DNA of 29,217 bases from an uncultured Collinsella sp. GTDB lineage: Bacteria; Actinomycetota; Coriobacteriia; Coriobacteriales; Coriobacteriaceae. Made by a program: the position numbers and the translations under genes. Under the pieces are notes generated by a model. The model ran no database searches. It was given only the letters and a program-made list of their open reading frames with translations, and was not told the origin of the DNA. The stretch spans positions 1-29,217 of the forward strand of contig CAUGVQ010000015.1 in the NCBI GenBank assembly GCA_959602875.1, read 5' to 3'. Shown here piece after piece: positions 22,993-29,217 of this stretch; position 1 is the first letter of the stretch, and the number at the start of each line of letters is the position of its first letter.

Positions 22993-24666
22993 ATGCCGCA
23001 CGAGCAGTTTGCCGAGCGCCTGACCATGGCAATGGCTGACTCCGGCCTCAATCAGGCGGGTCTTATCCGCGCGGCGGCATCCCGCGGGCGCAAGCTCGGC
23101 AAAAGCCAGGTAAGCCAATACGTAAGCGGCAAGACGCTTCCGCGCCGCGATGTCATGGCGCTTCTCGCCAAGGTTCTTGAGGTGGACGTGGCGTGGCTCG
23201 CTGGCGGCACCGGTGGCGGCGACGGCATCGACGCGCCCGCAGCGGCCCAGTCGGCGGGCGCTGTCCAGATCGCCGACGTTCCCGGCTCCCCGGACGCGGC
23301 GCGGCCCGCGCACACTGAGGCAGCTCCCCCCGGACGAGCTTCCGGGCGGCTTGAGACCGCCCCGTCAAACGGCGACGCCCGTCGCGGGAACGAGAAGGAG
23401 AGCACCGCGGGCAAAAAGAGCCCGGCGCCTACACAAGGGAGCAGAAACATGCGCGATTTCAAGAAGTCCAACAAGCTCGATAACGTTCTGTACGATGTGC
23501 GCGGCCCGGTGGCCGACGAGGCGGCTCGCATGGAGGACGAGGGCCTGCGCATCTTGAAGCTCAACATCGGCAACCCGGCACCGTTTGGTTTCCGCACGCC
23601 CGACGAGGTCGTGGCTGATATGCGCCAGCAGCTTCCGGACTGCGAGGGCTACTCAAATTCCAAGGGCCTCTTTTCCGCGCGCAAGGCGATCATGCAGTAC
23701 GCTCAACTGAAGAACATCCCCAACGTCTCCATGGACGGTATCTACACGGGCAACGGCGTCTCGGAGCTCATCCAGCTCTGCATGAACGCGCTGCTCGACA
23801 CGGGTGACGAGATCCTCATCCCGAGTCCCGACTATCCGCTCTGGACCGCCTGCGCCACCCTCGCCGGCGGCACGCCCGTGCACTACGTGTGCGACGAGGA
23901 GGCCGAGTGGAACCCCGATCTCGCGGACATGGAGTCCAAGATCACGAGCAACACCAAGGCCATCGTCATCATCAACCCCAACAACCCCACCGGTGCGGTC
24001 TACCCGCGCGAGGTGCTTGAGGAGATTGTCGAGATCGCCCGCCGGCACCAGCTCATGATCTTCTCGGACGAGATCTACGACCGCCTGTGCATGGACGGCA
24101 TCAAGCACATCTCCATCGCCTCGCTCGCGCCCGATCTGCCCTGCGTGACGTTCTCCGGCCTCTCCAAGAGCCACATGATCGCGGGATACCGTATCGGCTG
24201 GATGATCCTTTCGGGCAACAAGCGCTGCATGAAGGATTTCATCTACGGCATCAACATGCTCTCCAACATGCGCCTGTGCTCGAACGTGCCCGCGCAGTCC
24301 ATCGTCCAGACCGCGCTCGGCGGCTACCAGAGCGTGGAGCGCTACGTGGAGCCGGGCGGCCGCATCTACGAGCAGCGCGAGTTTGTCTACAAGGCGCTGA
24401 ACGAGATTCCGGGCATCACCGCCGTCAAGCCCAAGGCTGCGTTCTACATCTTCCCCAAGATGGATGTCGAGCGCTTCAACATTACCGATGACGAGCAGTT
24501 TGCCCTTGACCTATTGCACGAGAAGCGCATCCTTATCACCCGTGGTGGCGGCTTCAACTGGGCAAAGCCCGATCACTTCCGCATCGTGTACCTGCCACGC
24601 ATGGAGGTGCTGCGTGAGGCCCTCGCCGACCTCGCCGACTTCTTTGCGCACTACCGTCAGGCGTAG
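22993..24666 (+). CDS. XRE helix-turn-helix domain fused to AlaA-type aminotransferase
   Basis: A 557-residue fusion. Residues ~5-70 are a Cro/C1-type DNA-binding domain (FAERLTMAMADSGLNQAGLI, then KSQVSQYVSGKTLPRRDVMA). A disordered Ala/Pro/Gly linker runs from 71 to 152. Residues 153-557 are a full fold-type I aminotransferase very close in plan to E. coli AlaA: SNKLDNVLYDVRGPV, LKLNIGNPAPFGF, TGNGVSELI, PDYPLWTA, INPNNPTGAVY, SDEIYDRL, and the PLP lysine K392 in SGLSKSHMIAGYR. AlaA transfers the amino group between alanine and 2-oxoglutarate. The start follows GAGGAGG. A second ribosome site (AAGGGAGCAG) precedes ATG 23449 (M153), so a stand-alone enzyme may also be made. It plausibly senses its substrate and controls its own promoter. 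Confidence 0.9.
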   Translation: MPHEQFAERLTMAMADSGLNQAGLIRAAASRGRKLGKSQVSQYVSGKTLPRRDVMALLAKVLEVDVAWLAGGTGGGDGIDAPAAAQSAGAVQIADVPGSPDAARPAHTEAAPPGRASGRLETAPSNGDARRGNEKESTAGKKSPAPTQGSRNMRDFKKSNKLDNVLYDVRGPVADEAARMEDEGLRILKLNIGNPAPFGFRTPDEVVADMRQQLPDCEGYSNSKGLFSARKAIMQYAQLKNIPNVSMDGIYTGNGVSELIQLCMNALLDTGDEILIPSPDYPLWTACATLAGGTPVHYVCDEEAEWNPDLADMESKITSNTKAIVIINPNNPTGAVYPREVLEEIVEIARRHQLMIFSDEIYDRLCMDGIKHISIASLAPDLPCVTFSGLSKSHMIAGYRIGWMILSGNKRCMKDFIYGINMLSNMRLCSNVPAQSIVQTALGGYQSVERYVEPGGRIYEQREFVYKALNEIPGITAVKPKAAFYIFPKMDVERFNITDDEQFALDLLHEKRILITRGGGFNWAKPDHFRIVYLPRMEVLREALADLADFFAHYRQA

Positions 24667-24688
24667 GCAACAATACGCGCCTGCAAGA

Positions 24689-24739
24689 CGCCCGGCACGC
24701 AACGGCGGACATGACCGTCGAAGCGAGCCGGGCGCTTTT
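24689..24739 (+). terminator. Intrinsic terminator of the fusion gene
   Basis: CGCCCGGC (24689-24696) pairs with GCCGGGCG (24727-24734), with an inner ACGG/CCGT pair, followed by CTTTT. It lies 22 bases past the stop codon. Confidence 0.65.
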
Positions 24740-24827
24740 GCTGACGGGCGCTCGATGCGCCGTTCGCCCGGCCCCACGGACCGCTCACGGAGCGCGCACC
24801 GGACAAGCCTTGTAGTTTGCTTGATGA

Positions 24828-24924
24828 TTGGCGCCCCCTCAGGCACTCGGGGTAATATGCCTTTCGAAGGTTTAACTCCTATACGCCGCCCGCTTTGCCG
24901 GGCGGTAGCCGTGCCTGTGCACGG
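24828..24924 (+). promoter_or_regulatory. Promoter and two leader hairpins of galU
   Basis: TTGGCG (24828-24833) and TAATAT (24853-24858) are spaced 19 bases apart. The leader then holds two hairpins, CCGCCCG/CGGGCGG (24886-24892 with 24899-24905) and CCGTGC/GCACGG (24909-24914 with 24919-24924), just before the ribosome site. They could modulate transcription or translation of galU. Confidence 0.4.
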
Positions 24925-24945
24925 TCACCGAAAGGACCTCACGAC

Positions 24946-25851
24946 ATGAAGGCCATCATCCCCGCCGCCGGTCTCGGCACCCGCTTCCTTCCCTCCACCA
25001 AGTGCACCCCCAAGGAGATGCTGCCGGTCCTCGACAAGCCGGTCATCCAGTACGTGGTCGAGGAGGCGCTCGAGCCCGAGGAGGTCACGGACGCCATCAT
25101 CGTCACCTCCCCGAACAAGCCGGAGCTGCTCTCCTACTTCCAGCCCGACCTCTCGCTCGAGCAGCTGCTCCGCGAGCGCGGCAAGGCGGCCTACGCCGAC
25201 GCCGTCGCCGAGGCGGGCGGCCTGCCCGTGGACTTCCGCTTCCAGTACAAGCCCAAGGGCCTCGGCCACGCCATCCGCTCCGCGGCGGACGCCGTCGCCG
25301 GCGAGAGCTTCCTCGTGCTCCTCGGCGACTACGTGGTCCCCGCGCGCGACATCTGCGACAAGATGCTCGAGGTCTCCGCGGCCCACGGCGGCGCGAGCGT
25401 GATCGCCGTGGCGCCCTGCGCGCCCGAGGAGGTCTCCCGCTACGGCGTGATCGCCGGCGAGCGCGCGGGCTCCCTCGAGGGCGCTGAGGGCGTGGGCGAC
25501 GAGGAGCCGGGCGCCGTCTGGCGCATCTCCGGCCTCGTGGAGAAGCCCGAGGCCGACGAGGCCCCGTCGAACCTCTACATCGTCGGCCGCTACCTGCTGA
25601 GCCCGCTCGTCATGGACCTCCTCGAGGACCAGACGCCCGGCGCCGGCGGCGAGGTCCAGCTCACCGACGCCATGGCCCGCTCGCTCGACCGCGAGGCCAT
25701 GTACGCCGTGGTCATCGATCCGCTCTCGGGCTACGACACGGGCACGCCATCCGGCTGGATGGCCACCAACGCCCTCATGGCCGCAGCCGACCCGCGCTTC
25801 GCGGGCGCTTTCTGGGACGCGATCGACGAGCGCGGCGGGCTCACCCGCTAG
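24946..25851 (+). CDS. galU: UTP-glucose-1-phosphate uridylyltransferase
   Basis: A 301-residue cytosolic enzyme making UDP-glucose from UTP and glucose-1-phosphate for cell-wall and exopolysaccharide synthesis. The nucleotidyltransferase motifs are clear: AAGLGTRFLPSTKCTPKEML (residues 7-26, with the G-x-G-T-R loop and catalytic K23), the YKPKGLGHAI block, LGDYVVP (metal Asp), GLVEKP, and GGEVQLTDAMA. The length is normal. The start is ATG 24946 after AAAGGA; the 17-residue upstream extension in frame has no support. Third codon positions are almost all G or C, more extreme than in the neighbours, in keeping with high expression. Followed by a terminator, then the rpoB promoter. Confidence 0.95.
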   Translation: MKAIIPAAGLGTRFLPSTKCTPKEMLPVLDKPVIQYVVEEALEPEEVTDAIIVTSPNKPELLSYFQPDLSLEQLLRERGKAAYADAVAEAGGLPVDFRFQYKPKGLGHAIRSAADAVAGESFLVLLGDYVVPARDICDKMLEVSAAHGGASVIAVAPCAPEEVSRYGVIAGERAGSLEGAEGVGDEEPGAVWRISGLVEKPEADEAPSNLYIVGRYLLSPLVMDLLEDQTPGAGGEVQLTDAMARSLDREAMYAVVIDPLSGYDTGTPSGWMATNALMAAADPRFAGAFWDAIDERGGLTR

Positions 25852-25897
25852 GGCACGGACTTCACTGGTCAGACACCTTAACCGAGTATGCTGTCGA

Positions 25898-25927
25898 CGG
25901 GCGGTCGCGTGTGAGCGCGGCCGCCCG
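25898..25927 (+). terminator. Terminator after galU
   Basis: CGGGCGGTCGCG (25898-25909) pairs with 25916-25927 with a single G-T pair across a six-base loop. CTTGTCTT follows as a loose T-rich tail, 46 bases after the stop. Confidence 0.6.
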
Positions 25928-26039
25928 CTTGTCTTCCACATAAAACGCATGAACAGATGTTCGCTTTAAGCCGGGTACCTGCGCTTTCGTCCAACACTTT
26001 TTTCGCTACCCCAAAAGCCTCTGTCCGTCAAGAACAAAC

Positions 26040-26068
26040 TTGCCGAGCGGTATCTCCCTTTGTAAACT
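26040..26068 (+). promoter_or_regulatory. rpoB promoter
   Basis: TTGCCG (26040-26045) and TAAACT (26063-26068) are separated by exactly 17 bases, giving a start near 26075 and a leader of about 115 bases. GGGCGTC/GACGCCC (26110-26116 with 26132-26138) can form a hairpin in the leader. The rest of the 338-base gap holds only the galU terminator. Confidence 0.6.
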
Positions 26069-26189
26069 AATAGGCTGCGATAGTTGGCCCTCTACTGCCT
26101 CGAGCGCGCGGGCGTCCTTTTGCGACGCACCGACGCCCCGGCACGAAGGGCTTGTTGGACAGCGCTTCCCAAAAAGGAGGAAACACCTG

Positions 26190-29100
26190 GTGTCAACCGC
26201 AACGTATATCCCGGAAGCAACACCCACGGAGCGCGGGCGCTTCAGTTTCGGCAAGATTGCCGACACGATGGAGCTCCCCAACCTCATCTCGGTGCAGAAG
26301 GAGTCGTTCGAGCGCTTCATGACCGACGGTCTTCGTGAGGCCTTCCGCGAGTCGAGCCCCATCCGCAGCCAGAACCACGTGCTCGAGGTCACCTTTGGCG
26401 AGCACCAGTTCGGCGACCCCGCGCACGACGTCGACGAGTGCCGCGAGAAGGACATGACCTACCAGGCGCCGCTGCTCACCGACGTTCGTCTCACCAACCG
26501 TGAGACGGGTGAGATTAAAGAGCAGCTCGTCTTCATGGGCGATTTCCCCATGATGACCGACCAGGGCACCTTCATCATCAACGGCACGGAGCGCATCGTC
26601 GTCTCCCAGCTCGTCCGCAGCCCGGGTGTGTACTACTCCCAGGAGATGGACGGCGGCAAGCAGGTTTACAAGGCTCAGGTCATCCCGAGCCGCGGCGCTT
26701 GGCTTGAGTTTGAGGTCGACAAGCGCGACCAGCTCGTGGTCTCCATCGACCGCAAGCGCAAGCAGTCCGCGACCATGTTCCTGCGCGCCCTCGGCATCGC
26801 GGTTACCAACGACGAGATCATCGAGCTCCTCGGCGACTCCGACGTGGTGAAGCGCACCATCGAGCGTGACACCGCGCTCACCCGTGAGGACGCTCTTATC
26901 GAGATTTACCGTCGCCTGCGTCCGGGCGAGCCGCCCACCGTTGACGCCTCGCGCAGCCTTCTCGAGGGCCTGTTCTTCAACAGCCAGCGCTACGATCTCG
27001 CGCGCGTCGGCCGTTACAAGGTCAACAAGAAGCTCGGCCTCACCACCGAGGAAGAGGTCTCCATCCTCACCGACGAGGACATTGTGGCGACGCTTCGCTA
27101 CCTGCTGTCCCTCGCGGCGGGCGAGCCCGGCTTCAAGACCGACGACATCGACCACTTTGGCAACCGCCGCATCCGCACCGTCGGCGAGCTCGTCGCCAAC
27201 CAGTTCCGTATCGGCATGAGCCGTATGGAGCGCGTCGTCCGTGAGCGCATGAGCTCCCAGGACATCGACGAGATCACCCCGCAGTCGCTCATCAACATCC
27301 GCCCGATCGTGGCGGCCATCAAGGAGTTCTTCGGCTCCAGCCAGCTCTCCCAGTTTATGGACCAGTCCAACCCGCTCACGGGCCTTTCGCACAAGCGCAC
27401 CCTTTCCGCGCTCGGCCCCGGCGGCCTTGCCGGCCACAAGTCCGGTTCCAGCCGCCGCACCAACGTGCCGACGGCCGTCCGCGACGTCCACAACTCGCAC
27501 TACTCTCGCATGTGCCCGATCGAGACCCCCGAAGGCCCCAACATCGGCCTTATCGGTCGTCTCGCGCTCTATGCGCGCGTGAACGAGTACGGCTTCATTG
27601 AGGCTCCGTACCGTCGCGTCGAGAACGGCAAGGTCACCGATCAGATCGATTGGATGACGGCTGACGAGGAGGAGAGCCACATCATCGCGCCGGCCTCCAC
27701 GCCCGTTGACCCCAAGACCAACGAGTTCGTGACCGTTGACGGCGACGGCAACCTTGTGCGCCCGCACACCATCGTCGCCCGTACCCGCGACTTCGACGGC
27801 TCCTTCGGTGCTCCCGCCGACGTGCCCGTGGACGACGTCGACTACATGGACGTGTCGCCGCGCCAGATGATCTCGGTCGCTGCGACCCTCATTCCGTTCC
27901 TCGAGCACGACGACGCCAAGCGTACCCTCATGGGCGCGAACATGCAGCGTCAGGCCGTGCCGCTCATCCACCCGGCCGCCCCGTACGTGGGCACCGGTAT
28001 GGAGCGCCGCGCCGCCCTCGACTCCGGCGAGGTCACTCTTGCCCGTCACGCCGGCGAGGTCATCTTTGCGGACGCCTCCAAGATCACCATCAAGTCTGCC
28101 GACGGCTTGGACGAGTACAACCTGCCCAAGTACGAGCGTTCCAACCAGTCGACCTGCATCAACCACCGTCCGCTCGTGAAGGTAGGCGACGAGGTCGCGC
28201 AGGGTCAGCCCATCGCCGACGGCCCCTCGACCGATCACGGCGAGCTCGCCCTCGGCCAGAACCTGACCGTGGCCTACATGAGCTGGGAAGGATACAACTA
28301 CGAGGACGCCATCGTCGTCTCTGAGCGCGTGGTGGCCGAGGACCTGCTCACGACCATTAACATCTCGCGCCACGAGATCGACGCCCGCGACACCAAGCTC
28401 GGCCCCGAGGAGATCACCCGCGAGGTGCCGAACCTCTCCGAGTCCATGCTCGCCAACCTCGACGAGGACGGCATCATCCGCATTGGCGCCGAGGTGGGCC
28501 CCGGCGACATCCTCGTCGGTAAGGTCACACCCAAGGGCGAGAGCACCCAGACCGCCGAGGAGCGCCTGCTCAAGGCCATCTTCGGTGCGAAGGCCCACGA
28601 CGTTCGCGACACCTCGCTCAAGATGCCGCACGGCGCTTACGGCCGCGTCATCGACGTGGTGCGCTTCAGCCGCGAGAACGGCGACGATCTCACGCCCGGC
28701 GTGAACGAGCAGGTGCGTGTCTACGTCGCCCAGCGCCGTAAGATCCAGCAGGGCGACAAGATCGCCGGCCGCCACGGCAACAAGGGCGTCATCTCGACGA
28801 TCCTGCCCGTGGAGGACATGCCTTACATGGCCGACGGCACGCCCGTGGACATCATCCTGAACCCGCTCGGCGTTCCTTCCCGTATGAACGTGGGTCAGCT
28901 GCTCGAGTGCCACCTCGGCTGGGCCGCTGCCTGCGGCTGGGACCCCGATAAGGAGGACTCCGACACCTACGTGCCCGGTCCGTTCTTTGTCTCCACGCCC
29001 GTCTTTGACGGTGCCAAGGAGGACGAGATCGCCGACGTGATCCGCCGTGCCAACAAGAACATGCTGAACCTCGCTTCCGAGCGCTTTGGCGAGCACATGG

Positions 29101-29217
29101 ATCCCCGCTTTGTGACGCAGCTCGACGAGCGCGGCAAGACTCGCCTGTTCGACGGCCGCTCCGGCGAGGAGTTCCGCGAGCCCATCACCGTGGGTACCTC
29201 CTACATCCTGAAGCTCG
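26190..29217 (+). CDS. rpoB: DNA-directed RNA polymerase beta subunit (3' end outside window)
   Basis: Starts at GTG 26190, nine bases after AAGGAGG, and stays open for 1009 codons to the window edge. Landmark blocks are all present: FFGSSQLSQFMDQ, ALGPGG, MCPIETPEGPNIGLI, MGANMQRQAVP, GYNYEDAI (the Glu-Asp near the active site), and KIQQGDKIAGRHGNKGVIS (the catalytic-centre lysines). Two oddities lie in the rifamycin pocket. The segment SHKRTLSALGPGGL has T404 where E. coli has R529. After GGL413, the usual T/S-RERAGFEVRDVH is replaced by the eight-residue-longer AGHKSGSSRRTNVPTAVRDVH. This is the essential catalytic subunit, so these are functional variants, not decay. galU, not rplL, is the upstream neighbour. 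Confidence 0.97.
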   Translation, partial: MSTATYIPEATPTERGRFSFGKIADTMELPNLISVQKESFERFMTDGLREAFRESSPIRSQNHVLEVTFGEHQFGDPAHDVDECREKDMTYQAPLLTDVRLTNRETGEIKEQLVFMGDFPMMTDQGTFIINGTERIVVSQLVRSPGVYYSQEMDGGKQVYKAQVIPSRGAWLEFEVDKRDQLVVSIDRKRKQSATMFLRALGIAVTNDEIIELLGDSDVVKRTIERDTALTREDALIEIYRRLRPGEPPTVDASRSLLEGLFFNSQRYDLARVGRYKVNKKLGLTTEEEVSILTDEDIVATLRYLLSLAAGEPGFKTDDIDHFGNRRIRTVGELVANQFRIGMSRMERVVRERMSSQDIDEITPQSLINIRPIVAAIKEFFGSSQLSQFMDQSNPLTGLSHKRTLSALGPGGLAGHKSGSSRRTNVPTAVRDVHNSHYSRMCPIETPEGPNIGLIGRLALYARVNEYGFIEAPYRRVENGKVTDQIDWMTADEEESHIIAPASTPVDPKTNEFVTVDGDGNLVRPHTIVARTRDFDGSFGAPADVPVDDVDYMDVSPRQMISVAATLIPFLEHDDAKRTLMGANMQRQAVPLIHPAAPYVGTGMERRAALDSGEVTLARHAGEVIFADASKITIKSADGLDEYNLPKYERSNQSTCINHRPLVKVGDEVAQGQPIADGPSTDHGELALGQNLTVAYMSWEGYNYEDAIVVSERVVAEDLLTTINISRHEIDARDTKLGPEEITREVPNLSESMLANLDEDGIIRIGAEVGPGDILVGKVTPKGESTQTAEERLLKAIFGAKAHDVRDTSLKMPHGAYGRVIDVVRFSRENGDDLTPGVNEQVRVYVAQRRKIQQGDKIAGRHGNKGVISTILPVEDMPYMADGTPVDIILNPLGVPSRMNVGQLLECHLGWAAACGWDPDKEDSDTYVPGPFFVSTPVFDGAKEDEIADVIRRANKNMLNLASERFGEHMDPRFVTQLDERGKTRLFDGRSGEEFREPITVGTSYILKL

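Noticed and set aside
26193..29096. 967-codon open frame on the minus strand
   Set aside because: It is antisense to rpoB, which has all conserved blocks; GC-rich codons with few stops make long shadow frames.

Overview
The window is high-GC actinobacterial DNA. The protein style suggests a gut Coriobacteriia member close to Collinsella: GAG/CTC-rich codons, an AlaA-type aminotransferase, a Cys-less PurF paralogue, a short Def-like protein, a HerA-like ATPase and an unusual rpoB. This assignment is inference; no database was searched. The first ~500 bases look different (GAA-rich HD-domain gene, codon use unlike the rest) and may be a foreign insertion or a chimeric contig end.

Layout. 1-1029: a partial HD-domain hydrolase and a small membrane protein whose C-terminus seems cut by the junction. 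1163-2557: amidohydrolase. 2707-4929: a helix-turn-helix protein and a membrane-anchored Ser/Thr kinase in one transcription unit. 4973-5176: a lone HicB-like protein. 5463-7801: MerR-type regulator, 4-TM protein, lipoprotein with two tandem domains. 7812-9991: an XRE regulator divergent from a DUF4230 protein, a 31-residue membrane peptide and an EcsC-like protein, with a palindrome between the divergent genes. 10337-11278: membrane protein. 11416-12089: a HigBA-type toxin-antitoxin pair whose toxin has a stop at codon 2. 12176-14205: MFS exporter and a membrane protein. 14383-15936: HerA/DUF853-type ATPase. 16176-19229: GNAT acetyltransferase divergent from a UvrA paralogue lacking the UvrB-binding region. 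19286-20227: peptide-deformylase-like protein without the catalytic Glu, then an anchored protein. 20374-20688: small Gly-rich protein. 20838-22268: PurF-like protein without the nucleophilic Cys. 22269-22992: a repeat-rich, ~720-base non-coding region. 22993-24666: XRE DNA-binding domain fused to an AlaA-type aminotransferase. 24946-25851: GalU. 26190-end: rpoB (partial).

The most interesting parts are: (a) the XRE-aminotransferase fusion, with three copies of a 13-base operator-like motif around its promoter and an internal start that could yield the enzyme alone; (b) the structured or repeated elements just upstream of it; (c) three enzyme homologues close together (UvrA-like, Def-like, PurF-like) that each lack a part normally required for the canonical reaction; (d) an RpoB with a Thr at the position of E. 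coli Arg529 and a rebuilt, 8-residue-longer fork-loop region, which could alter rifamycin sensitivity.

No rRNA, tRNA, CRISPR array, phage or complete insertion sequence was seen.
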